From Bacteroidota bacterium (GTDB lineage Bacteria > Bacteroidota > Bacteroidia > Chitinophagales > Chitinophagaceae), in assembly GCA_023423405.1 (NCBI GenBank), contig JAFAFR010000008.1:62001-126000 (forward strand): a DNA stretch of 64,000 nucleotides, in the 5' to 3' direction. Below are positions 15,964 through 23,505 of the stretch, piece after piece. Under the pieces are notes generated by a model, which saw only the letters and a program-made list of their open reading frames with translations, searched no databases and had not been told where the DNA came from. Each line of letters starts with the position of its first letter. The first letter of the stretch is position 1. The translations under genes and the position numbers were made by a program.

Positions 15964-16860
15964 TCATGGCATAGGCTGGGTATCGATCCAGTTGTTGGCA
16001 TAGGACGGATTCCAGTCGTGTTTCCAGCGGCGGTGGCTCCACAGCCACATGCCGGGGTCCCGGCGAATGACCCGCTCCAGGAAATCGCGGTAGGACCGGG
16101 TCAGGGTTCCCATAGGTAGGGTTGAAGGATGTTCGGTGGCCACTTCGATCTCCACTTCATAAAAGCCTCTTTTCTTTTTGCGGATGGCGGCAAAGGCAAC
16201 CGGTATATCGCCCGCATGTGCTCCTTTTTCCGGTCCCCATATAAAAGGACTCGGCCTGTTGAAAAAATTCAGCCACCAGGCATTCTGCACGGAGCCGGGC
16301 ACCTGGTCGGCCACCAGCCCCAGCAGGTAAATGCTCGACCGGTGATTCATCATTTGCCGCCGCATATCCGTCGCCGGGATCAATATGGTACCCGTACGGC
16401 TCCGGAGTTTGAGAAAGATGCGGTCCATTACCTTGTTCTGCAGGGGCATATATACACCCAGCAACGGTTGCTTGCAATAATACCCGTAGGCAATGTTCAG
16501 CCACTCCCAGTTGAAATTGTGTCCCATGTGCACCTGGCAACGCAATCCCCGGTCGTAGAGTTGGCTCATCTTGTCAAAGTCGCCGGTCATCCGCTTCATG
16601 ATGAATTCCCTGCTGGCGGAAAAGAGCTTAATCGTTTCAATGAAGGTATCGGTGAAATTCTTTTCAAACTCGCGCCGGATCTTTTCGCGCTCTTTCTGCG
16701 TTTTCTCCGGGAAGGCAATGCACAGGTTATCACGCACCACCTTGCGCCGGTAGCCAAACACACGAAAAAGCAGCCATCTTACCGCATCACTGAGCCCATA
16801 GAGCAACCACATGGGCAGGAGCGAGAGTAGGTACAGGAATCCATAAACGAGATAATACAT
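15964..16860 (-). CDS. LpxL/HtrB-like lipid A acyltransferase
   Basis: 298 aa, inner-membrane associated. Probably adds a secondary acyl chain to lipid A. An N-terminal hydrophobic segment (LVYGFLYLLSLLPMWLLYG) precedes the catalytic HxxxxE motif GHNFNWEW. Downstream blocks (LIPATDMRRQMM, LVADQVPGS, EKGAHAGDIPVAF) and the terminal WLWSHRRWKH fit the LpxL family, which is about 300 aa. It lies 41 bp upstream of the response regulator on the same strand. Acyl chain and position cannot be told from sequence. Confidence 0.9.
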   Translation of the reverse strand: MYYLVYGFLYLLSLLPMWLLYGLSDAVRWLLFRVFGYRRKVVRDNLCIAFPEKTQKEREKIRREFEKNFTDTFIETIKLFSASREFIMKRMTGDFDKMSQLYDRGLRCQVHMGHNFNWEWLNIAYGYYCKQPLLGVYMPLQNKVMDRIFLKLRSRTGTILIPATDMRRQMMNHRSSIYLLGLVADQVPGSVQNAWWLNFFNRPSPFIWGPEKGAHAGDIPVAFAAIRKKKRGFYEVEIEVATEHPSTLPMGTLTRSYRDFLERVIRRDPGMWLWSHRRWKHDWNPSYANNWIDTQPMP

Positions 16861-16941
16861 GGTTCGCGAACTTCATTGTAAATGTAATAGCCCTGCTGTT
16901 CTGATGCAAGAGCCGGGATGGGAGAAAAACACGGTATCTGA

Positions 16942-18543
16942 TCAGAGTACGATGTTCTGCAACAGGTGACTTTTCTCCGGGTAATCGGTATTGTAATGCA
17001 GCCCCCGGCTTTCCTTGCGGAACTGGGCGCCTTTTACGATCAGGTAAGCAACGGTGATCATGTTCCGCAATTCACAGAGCGGCGGCGACACGGTACTGGT
17101 TTCGTACAATTGCTCTACTTCGTTCCACAACAGGTCCAGTCTTTTCATGGCACGTTCAAGACGCACATTGGTGCGTACAATGCCTACATAATCGCTCATC
17201 AGCAACTGTAGCTCCTTCAGGCTCTGCGTGATCAATATGAGCTCCTTCGGCTCGTTGGTTCCGGCTGCATTCCAGTCGGGGATACGTTCGGGCGCAATCT
17301 GGGCAGGTATGGTTGAAGCGGCCTGTTCAAAAGCACGGTGACCGAATACCATCGCTTCCAGCAGGGAGTTGCTGGCCAGGCGGTTGGCGCCGTGCAGGCC
17401 GGTGGAAGCGCATTCCCCCACGGCATACAGGTGCCGGATGGACGTGCGGCCCCACTCATCGGTTTTGATACCGCCGCAACTGTAATGGGCGGCGGGCGCC
17501 ACGGGGATCATTTGTTTGGAAGGATCGATCCCGATCGACAGGCATTTCTCATAAATATTGGGGAAATGGTGCAGGAATTTCTCCCGGTCCATATGCCGGC
17601 AATCGAGGTATACGTACTCGGTACCGTTGACCTTCATTTCATTGTCGATGGCCCTGGCTACGATGTCGCGCGGCGCGAGGTCCCTGCGCTCATCGTATTT
17701 CTCCATAAAAGCTTCTTCCTTTTTATTGCGCAAAATGCCACCATCGCCCCGCACCGCTTCCGTAATAAGAAAGGCCTGCCCGCCCAGTCCCGGCTCATAC
17801 AGCGCCGTGGGATGGAACTGTATGAACTCCATGTTTTCGATGCGGCCCTTGGCGCGGTAGAGCATGGCCACGCCATCGCCCGTTGCAATAGACGGGTTGG
17901 TGGTGGTGCGGTACACCTGGCCATTTCCGCCTGTCGCCAACAGGGTGGTGCCGGCAAAAATGGTTTCGATCTGGTTGGTGTGTGTATTGAGTGCATACAC
18001 GCCGTAGCATTCTGTACCCGGCGTGCTCTTGGTGACCAGGTAACCCAGGTGGTGCTGGGTGATCAGGTCCAGCACGAACCAGTGTTTTACAAATTCGATA
18101 TTGGGATAAGCGCGCAGTTTCTCCAGCAGCGCCCTTTCCATTTCCCGGCCCGTTACATCTTTGTGATGCAGAATCCGGTATTCACTGTGGCCCCCTTCTT
18201 TGCCGAGGGAATAATCGCCGTCGGCATCCTTGTCGAAGCGGGCGCCCCACTCGATGAGCTCACGGATGCGGGAAACCCCCTCTTTTACCACGATCTCCAC
18301 CACCTGCGGGTTGCAGAGTCCATCGCCGGCAACCAGGGTATCGTTGATGTGTTTTTCGAAACTGTCGTTCTCAAAATCGGTTACGCCCGCTACGCCGCCC
18401 TGTGCATACTTGGTATTGGTTTCATCGGCCGTGGCCTTGGTCACCAGCGTAATGCTGCGGTCGGGAAACTTCCCGGCCATTTTGAGTGCGAAGCTCAGCC
18501 CGGCGATGCCCGAACCTATTACGAGGTAATCAGTTCTTTTCAT
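16942..18543 (-). CDS. nadB: L-aspartate oxidase
   Basis: 533 aa, cytosolic FAD enzyme. Oxidises aspartate to iminoaspartate, the first step of de novo NAD synthesis. The FAD dinucleotide fold starts at DYLVIGSGIAGLSFAL; NTKYAQGGVAGV, the flavin/substrate block IQFHPTALYEP, and SCGGIKTDEWGRT with GLHGANRLASNSLLE identify NadB rather than SdhA. I start at ATG 18543 (MKRTDY), giving the usual length, rather than the TTG/ATG 54 bp upstream. The start lies inside the end of yhhN (14-bp overlap). nadA and nadC are not in the window. Confidence 0.95.
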   Translation of the reverse strand: MKRTDYLVIGSGIAGLSFALKMAGKFPDRSITLVTKATADETNTKYAQGGVAGVTDFENDSFEKHINDTLVAGDGLCNPQVVEIVVKEGVSRIRELIEWGARFDKDADGDYSLGKEGGHSEYRILHHKDVTGREMERALLEKLRAYPNIEFVKHWFVLDLITQHHLGYLVTKSTPGTECYGVYALNTHTNQIETIFAGTTLLATGGNGQVYRTTTNPSIATGDGVAMLYRAKGRIENMEFIQFHPTALYEPGLGGQAFLITEAVRGDGGILRNKKEEAFMEKYDERRDLAPRDIVARAIDNEMKVNGTEYVYLDCRHMDREKFLHHFPNIYEKCLSIGIDPSKQMIPVAPAAHYSCGGIKTDEWGRTSIRHLYAVGECASTGLHGANRLASNSLLEAMVFGHRAFEQAASTIPAQIAPERIPDWNAAGTNEPKELILITQSLKELQLLMSDYVGIVRTNVRLERAMKRLDLLWNEVEQLYETSTVSPPLCELRNMITVAYLIVKGAQFRKESRGLHYNTDYPEKSHLLQNIVL

Positions 18544-19159
18544 CTGCTTTATTTGGTTGCAGGCTGCCCCAAACGATACCGAGCTGTGCAGCCGCATAGG
18601 TCAGCATCACGAGCAGGGAGGCGCCTGCAAAAGGTTGTACGAAACTGTTGACGGCCAGCAGGCTGTCCGATGCCAGGAATAAGGCGGCTCCTGCCACGCA
18701 CCAGCCGTTGACAAAAAAAGAAGTACAGAACATGGCCGCTATCACCCATGTATAAACGAAAACCGGCGCTTTGAGCGCTGTTTCCAGGTGAGGCGCCAGC
18801 AAAAAATAGAACAGCCCTGCGTAGAGCGATACCCCGATGATAACATACGGGTTCCACGCCGGCCGCGGAGCCTGCTGTCGCCGGCGAAGCAGGAAATAAA
18901 AGATATAACAAAGATGCGCCAGCAGGAAAGCACCGAGCCCGCTGATGAAATATGCCTGTCCTTCACCCAGCAGGAAGATATCACCCAGCCAGGAAAAAAA
19001 GAGCGTGGTCCGTACCCATCCGCCGGCGCCGGAAAAAAGGAGGATCAGCATCAGCAGCGGCTTGGTGGTGAAACGCAGCCATTCCCAGCCTGCCGCCAGC
19101 GAAAGCAAATGCAGCAGGCTGCAGGCGATATAACCGGTCAGCCATCCCCTGCTGCCCAT
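18530..19159 (-). CDS. YhhN-family lysoplasmalogenase-like membrane protein
   Basis: 209 aa with about seven or eight hydrophobic segments. Sequence blocks KPLLMLILL, FSWLGDIFLL, FLLAHLCYIFYF and LFLASDSLLAVNSF match the YhhN/TMEM86 family, whose characterised members hydrolyse the vinyl-ether bond of lysoplasmalogens. The ATG overlaps the stop of the upstream lipoprotein gene by one base (TAATG), and its 3' end overlaps nadB, so the three genes are translationally linked. A true plasmalogen substrate here is unproven. Confidence 0.85.
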   Translation of the reverse strand: MGSRGWLTGYIACSLLHLLSLAAGWEWLRFTTKPLLMLILLFSGAGGWVRTTLFFSWLGDIFLLGEGQAYFISGLGAFLLAHLCYIFYFLLRRRQQAPRPAWNPYVIIGVSLYAGLFYFLLAPHLETALKAPVFVYTWVIAAMFCTSFFVNGWCVAGAALFLASDSLLAVNSFVQPFAGASLLVMLTYAAAQLGIVWGSLQPNKADEKN

Positions 19160-19920
19160 TAATAACGGATTACGATTTCCAGGTTTTGCGGCGAGTCGAG
19201 CGCCATCATGAGGTCGTTTTTCAGGCTCACGGTTCTTTTGTCGGCCGAAAGCGTGGCGCGGCTGTTGCTCACGGATTTAGCCGGACGTGGAAGCTTCACC
19301 GTTAGGTTCATATTCATATCACCCATCATGGCCATCATGCCTTTGGACTCCTGTACCTTGGGGTCGTTCATCAGGCTGTCGTACCGCGCCCTGATCAACG
19401 TGCGGCTGTATTCGCCTTTGCTCATCTTCACTTCGTACAGCGTGCCGATTTTGTCAAAGCCACCGCCTTCTTCTTCACCACCCGGAGCGCCCTGGTTCAT
19501 GCCGCGCAGCACATTGCCCATCATGCCGTTCTGGTTGATGGCCGTGTACAGTTTGTTGCCGTCGCTGAGGTTCTTGAAAGGATAGTTCATATCCAGCCTG
19601 AACAGGTTCTCCTTCATGTTCATCTTGAGGTCCAGCACGCCGTTGCGCAGCAGGGCCTTGTTTTCCGCACTGATGCTGGTGGACGTATCAACGAGGTCCT
19701 TCAGGTAAATAGTGGTATCCATGGCCCGGTCCATGCCTTCTTTTTTCAGGTCCTCTTCCCCGGCAAAGCTTTTCAGCATTTCGAACATCTTGCCCATATC
19801 GGAATGCACCTGCATGGTGCCCGATCCGTCTTCTTTCAGGTCAACCACTTCGTCGATCTGGATACAGGCAGTAAAACAGACAGCTATCCATGCGGCTGCC
19901 AGCAATTTGAATGATTTCAT
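19159..19920 (-). CDS. Lipoprotein of unknown function
   Basis: 253 aa. The signal peptide ends with the lipobox CFTAC, followed by IQIDEVVDLKEDGSGT. The body is a mix of beta strands and helices with several Met-rich stretches (KGMMAMMGDMNMNL) and a GAPGGEEEGGG linker. No catalytic motif is recognised. The opening (VDLKEDGSGTMQV) resembles LppM-type lipoproteins, but the match is by eye only. Coupled to yhhN by a TAATG junction. Confidence 0.72.
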   Translation of the reverse strand: MKSFKLLAAAWIAVCFTACIQIDEVVDLKEDGSGTMQVHSDMGKMFEMLKSFAGEEDLKKEGMDRAMDTTIYLKDLVDTSTSISAENKALLRNGVLDLKMNMKENLFRLDMNYPFKNLSDGNKLYTAINQNGMMGNVLRGMNQGAPGGEEEGGGFDKIGTLYEVKMSKGEYSRTLIRARYDSLMNDPKVQESKGMMAMMGDMNMNLTVKLPRPAKSVSNSRATLSADKRTVSLKNDLMMALDSPQNLEIVIRY

Positions 19921-19944
19921 AAATAAAACGTATGTAAATACAAG

Positions 19945-20907
19945 TTAAGCGGTTTGGGCGGTATTTACCTGGTAATGCAGGTTGAAGCTCTTTTCTTCCC
20001 CGGGCTGCAGCACCAGCAGGCCCATGCCATTGTTAAAAGCGTTGGGCGCCATGCTGAGGTTCTCAATGGCAATGCTTTCGCGGTGGGGTGGAATATACAG
20101 TTGCAGGAAGGGGTAATTGCCATCGGTATGAAAAGATACGGAAAGGCCGTTGACGGGATGGGTGAGTTGGCAAACCTCAGCCGATGCTCCGTCTTCCAGG
20201 GGAAAGCAGTTGTCCAGCTCCCGGTTGCCGATGGCCCGGGCCGAAGCAAAATCCTCAAAGGGCAGGAGCGCCCCGGTAGGGATCAGCGTTTCGCTGAATT
20301 CGAGCATGCCTTTGCAATGGAACCGGAGCTGCCAGTCGTCCACTTTTCCGCCGAGCGCAAAATATGGGTGCCATCCATCACCGATGGGGAGCGCTTCCGT
20401 GCCCGTGTTTTTGACCGTGGTTTGCAATTGCAGTACGCGGCCGGGGAAGAGGGTATAGCTGATGCCACAGCGGTAACTGAAAGGGTAGCCCGGGTTCTCC
20501 GCACGGTACTCGTATTCGAACTGAACGCTGGCGTGTGTATCGGTAACCGTTTGCGCTACCGTGTTGAAAGGTTTATTGAAGAGCAGCCCGTGAATGGCAT
20601 TGCCGTCCCCGAACAGCTCCGGGAACTGGTAGGAGTGTCCCCCGAAATGATAGGTTCCGCCATCGATCCGGCAGGGGAAGGGCGACAGTTTGCTGCTTTT
20701 ATAACTCTTGTCGAGATGGGTGGCCATATCGGCTGCATCGCGGTATCCGTCGATGATATTATGAAGGACACCTGCTACCGGCACGGTAAGGGCATGCAGC
20801 ATGGCCCCGCTGCCGGGTACAATGGATACGGTGGTCTGGTTGCTTTCGTCCCGGAGCTGGAGCAGAGGAATGCCTGCATCCGCGGACGCTACTATACGGA
20901 AACTCAT
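19945..20907 (-). CDS. Aldose 1-epimerase (mutarotase) family protein
   Basis: 320 aa, no signal peptide. Interconverts alpha and beta anomers of hexoses or related sugars. The GalM fold is supported by GNAIHGLLFNKPF and GWHPYFALG (the two catalytic-site histidines) and by IAIENLSMAPNAFNNG, which carries the catalytic Glu and the family NxP-like end. Its TAGTTTTG box ends four bases before the ATG, predicting a leaderless transcript. It is divergent from the class D beta-lactamase gene. Confidence 0.9.
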   Translation of the reverse strand: MSFRIVASADAGIPLLQLRDESNQTTVSIVPGSGAMLHALTVPVAGVLHNIIDGYRDAADMATHLDKSYKSSKLSPFPCRIDGGTYHFGGHSYQFPELFGDGNAIHGLLFNKPFNTVAQTVTDTHASVQFEYEYRAENPGYPFSYRCGISYTLFPGRVLQLQTTVKNTGTEALPIGDGWHPYFALGGKVDDWQLRFHCKGMLEFSETLIPTGALLPFEDFASARAIGNRELDNCFPLEDGASAEVCQLTHPVNGLSVSFHTDGNYPFLQLYIPPHRESIAIENLSMAPNAFNNGMGLLVLQPGEEKSFNLHYQVNTAQTA

Positions 20908-20911
20908 GGCG

Positions 20912-20929
20912 CAAAACTACCTAACTTTG
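20912..20929. promoter_or_regulatory. Divergent promoter pair, mutarotase and class D beta-lactamase
   Basis: Minus strand TAGTTTTG (20912-20919) plus CGCC reaches the mutarotase ATG. Plus strand TAACTTTG (20922-20929) lies 17 nt before the beta-lactamase ATG. The boxes are 2 bp apart. Same layout as at 11973-11997. Confidence 0.6.
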
Positions 20930-20946
20930 TGCCACAAACGAATTTC

Positions 20947-21765
20947 ATGCGCCTGGTTTTCAGCTCAATTGTACTGGTTTTTGCGGTTGCCGCCTGTTCT
21001 CCCAATAATGTGACGGAAAAACCTTCTCTCGGGAAATATATAACGGATCAACATATGACCGGCGCCTTCGGGCTGTTCGACAATGGCCAGGGCAGTTTTA
21101 CGCTGAGCAATACAAAGGCATTCCGCGACAGCGCCTACCTGCCCGCCTCTACTTTTAAAATAGTGAATGCGCTGATAGGGCTCGAAACCGGGGTGGTTAA
21201 GGACGACAGTACCGTGATCCCCTGGGATGGAGTGGTGCGGTCTGTTCCCGAATGGAACCAGGACCTCAGCATGTACCGGGCCTTCCGCTATTCGTCCGTT
21301 CCCTGGTTCCAGGAACTGGCCCGGCGCATTGGCAAAGACGCTCTCCAGCACTGGATCGACAGCCTGGGTTATGGCCGCCGTTATGGAAAACCCGTGATCG
21401 GGAAAGTGGACAGTTTCTGGCTCGATAACAGCATCCGGGTGACGCCCGACGAGCAACTTGGACTGGTGAAAAAACTGTATTTCGACCAGTTGCCCTTCCA
21501 GCACCGCACCATGGAGATCCTCCGGCGCATGATGCTGATGGAAGACAATGCCAACTATAAGCTCAGCTACAAAACGGGCTGGGGGTATGCCGGAAACGGC
21601 GACAGCATCGCCTGGATCATTGGCTGGGTGGAAGAAAATAAACACCCTTATTTTTTCGTTTTACAACTGCGTGCCGACGCCGGCAGAACCGACATTCCCC
21701 AGCTTCGCCTGGAGATCCTGAAAAAGATCCTGGCCGACCTGGGTTTCCTGCAGGGCAGGCGCTAA
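20947..21765 (+). CDS. Class D (OXA-like) beta-lactamase, lipoprotein
   Basis: 272 aa. Serine hydrolase of beta-lactams, acting in the periplasm. A signal peptide ends in the lipobox VAAC, so it is probably membrane-anchored. Active-site motifs are present in order: S68-T-F-K71, S116-S-V118, K209-T-G211 with the following W-G. The usual YGN triad position reads Y142-G-R, and FWLDNSI replaces FWLEGQL-type sequence. The start at ATG 20947 fits both promoter and signal peptide; the open frame upstream is only the antisense of the mutarotase gene. Chromosomal context suggests an intrinsic gene, not a mobile cassette. Confidence 0.9.
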   Translation: MRLVFSSIVLVFAVAACSPNNVTEKPSLGKYITDQHMTGAFGLFDNGQGSFTLSNTKAFRDSAYLPASTFKIVNALIGLETGVVKDDSTVIPWDGVVRSVPEWNQDLSMYRAFRYSSVPWFQELARRIGKDALQHWIDSLGYGRRYGKPVIGKVDSFWLDNSIRVTPDEQLGLVKKLYFDQLPFQHRTMEILRRMMLMEDNANYKLSYKTGWGYAGNGDSIAWIIGWVEENKHPYFFVLQLRADAGRTDIPQLRLEILKKILADLGFLQGRR

Positions 21766-21797
21766 GCTGGCTTTCTTTTTGCTAAGCAAGTAAAACC

Positions 21798-22841
21798 ATG
21801 CCTTCTTTCCGATTTGAAAATACCTGGTTGCTGTTGCTGGGACTCCTGATCCCGGTACTGGCGGTCCTTTATTCCGGGCTTTTATACTGGAAACGCAAAA
21901 CCCGCCTTAAAATCGGCGACCCGGTTTTGGTGAACCGCCTTACCGTTGGTTTTTCTTCCCGCCGCTTTCTTGTCAAAACCCTGCTGGGACTGCTGGCCCT
22001 GGCCTTGCTGGCGATTGCCGCCGCCAACCCGCAAACCCGGGGAGCGTCGGGGCCGCAGGCAAAAAAAGGAGTAGATATCCTGATCCTGCTCGACGTCAGC
22101 AAGAGCATGCTGGCGCAGGACCTGAAACCCAACCGGCTCGAACGCGCCCGGCAACTCACCAGCCTGCTGATCGACGAGCTGGCCGATAACCGCATTGGCC
22201 TGATCTGGTTCGCTGGCCGGGCCTACCTGCAGATGCCGCTGACCACCGATGTAGGCGCTGCTAAAATGTACCTGCAGAATGCCGGTCCCGATGCCGTTCC
22301 CACCCAGGGAACCGTAACCGGCGAAGCCCTTCGCCTGGCGGGCAATGCTTTCAATAATAAGGACAAAAAATTCAAGGCCCTGGTGCTGATCTCCGACGGT
22401 GAAGACCACGATCCCGAGGCGCTGAAAACGGCGAAAGCCCTGGCCGCAAGTGGGGTTATGATCAATACGGTGGGCGTGGGCTCGGCAGAAGGAACCACCA
22501 TCATCGACCCGGCTACCAACGAGGCAAAGCGCGATGCGGAGGGTAATACCGTGATCAGCCGGCTCAATGAAACGGAGCTGCGCGACCTGGCCCAGGCCGG
22601 GAACGGGGTATACGTGTACCTGCAGGACCCTGCCGCGGCCGCCGCTACCATTCGCAACCAGCTCGCCGGTATTGAGAAAAAAGAACTGGACGACGATTCC
22701 GCCGCACAATACGAAACCTATTTTTATTACCTGGTGGCATTGGCGCTGGGCCTGCTCCTGCTGGAAACTTTTTTCTCAGAAAAGTTGAACCTCAACCGGC
22801 GCCTCCAACAGTTACCGGCTTTTGAAAAATCGGGCACATGA
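21798..22841 (+). CDS. batB: VWA-domain protein of the Bat (aerotolerance) operon, BatA/BatB type
   Basis: 347 aa. Two N-terminal membrane segments (about 8-27 and 58-76) and one near the C-terminus (YFYYLVALALGLLLLETF) frame a periplasm/cytosol von Willebrand A domain. The metal-ion-dependent adhesion motif is LLDVSKSM (DxSxS), with later TQGTVTGEAL and LISDGEDHD completing the site. It overlaps the TPR gene by 4 bp. In Bacteroidota such genes sit in an operon with a MoxR ATPase and BatD, which are not here; BatA and BatB are hard to tell apart by eye. Confidence 0.87.
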   Translation: MPSFRFENTWLLLLGLLIPVLAVLYSGLLYWKRKTRLKIGDPVLVNRLTVGFSSRRFLVKTLLGLLALALLAIAAANPQTRGASGPQAKKGVDILILLDVSKSMLAQDLKPNRLERARQLTSLLIDELADNRIGLIWFAGRAYLQMPLTTDVGAAKMYLQNAGPDAVPTQGTVTGEALRLAGNAFNNKDKKFKALVLISDGEDHDPEALKTAKALAASGVMINTVGVGSAEGTTIIDPATNEAKRDAEGNTVISRLNETELRDLAQAGNGVYVYLQDPAAAAATIRNQLAGIEKKELDDDSAAQYETYFYYLVALALGLLLLETFFSEKLNLNRRLQQLPAFEKSGT

Positions 22842-23476
22842 AGAAAGGGTACCTGATACTGGCCTGCCTGGCGGGCTTTATGCTTTGCCAGGCGCAGCAG
22901 CCGGAGCTCCGCGAAGGGAACAAATGGAGCAAAGAAGGCAAATACGACGAGGCGCTTTCCGCCTACGACAAGGCGCTGCTAGCCGACCCCGCAAATATGA
23001 CCGCCGCCTACAACCGCGCCAATACCCTGGCCAGGAAGGGCGATAAGGCCGCCTCGCTGGAGGCTTACGACAAGCTCTCCTCTTCTTCCAATGCAACGGC
23101 AGAAGGAAAAAAGATCCGGGAAAGGGCATATTACGACAAAGGCGTGCTGCACCAGCAGCAGCAGCAACTGGATGCCAGTATTGAGGCCTGGAAGGCCGCC
23201 CTGAAGCTGGACCCCGAAGATTCGCTGGCGCGCGACAACCTGCAAAAAGCCCTCCGCGAAAAGAAGCAACAACAGCAACAACAGCAACAGCAGCAACAGG
23301 AGGAAAAGAAAAAAGACCAGAAACAGGATAAACAGCCTTCTCCGCCACCCCCCAGCAAGCTGAACCAAAAACAGGTGGAGCAATTGCTCAAAGCCCTGGA
23401 ACAGAAGGAAAAAGAGGTGCAGAAAAAACTGCAGCAGCAGAACGCCTCTCCCAATAAACCGGATAAAGACTGGTAA
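22838..23476 (+). CDS. batC: BatC-like tetratricopeptide protein with poly-Gln tract
   Basis: 212 aa. Signal peptide MKKGYLILACLAGFML...AQ, then TPR units (NKWSKEGKYDEALSAYDKAL, NMTAAYNRANTLARKG, ASIEAWKAALKLDPED). The C-terminal third is low-complexity: 11 consecutive Gln (from base 23267), then Lys/Glu/Gln and PPPP. This is the usual BatC pattern. Start overlaps the VWA gene (ATGA). It presumably works with BatA/B proteins in the periplasm; the precise function is not established. Confidence 0.85.
   Translation: MKKGYLILACLAGFMLCQAQQPELREGNKWSKEGKYDEALSAYDKALLADPANMTAAYNRANTLARKGDKAASLEAYDKLSSSSNATAEGKKIRERAYYDKGVLHQQQQQLDASIEAWKAALKLDPEDSLARDNLQKALREKKQQQQQQQQQQQEEKKKDQKQDKQPSPPPPSKLNQKQVEQLLKALEQKEKEVQKKLQQQNASPNKPDKDW
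23267..23299 (+). repeat. CAA/CAG microsatellite encoding 11 Gln
   Basis: Eleven consecutive glutamine codons, mixed CAA and CAG, within batC. The mixture limits slippage compared with a pure CAG tract. Confidence 0.9.
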
Positions 23477-23480
23477 GTGC

Positions 23481-23488
23481 TATTTTTG
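23481..23488 (+). promoter_or_regulatory. -7 box for ispG
   Basis: TATTTTTG starts 5 bp after the batC stop, 17 nt before the ispG ATG. Confidence 0.6.
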
Positions 23489-23505
23489 CTGTTCAAGTAA
23501 GCCCC

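Noticed and set aside
17338..18651. 437-codon plus-strand frame
   Set aside because: Antisense of nadB, which has all its family motifs; no recognisable protein on the plus strand.
19954..20946. Open frame on the plus strand continuous with the class D beta-lactamase, suggesting a 603-aa fusion
   Set aside because: It is the antisense of the mutarotase gene. A lipoprotein signal peptide and a -7 box place the beta-lactamase start at 20947.
23263..23305. CAA/CAG array considered as a CRISPR-like or satellite repeat
   Set aside because: Units are single codons in frame inside batC, with no spacers.
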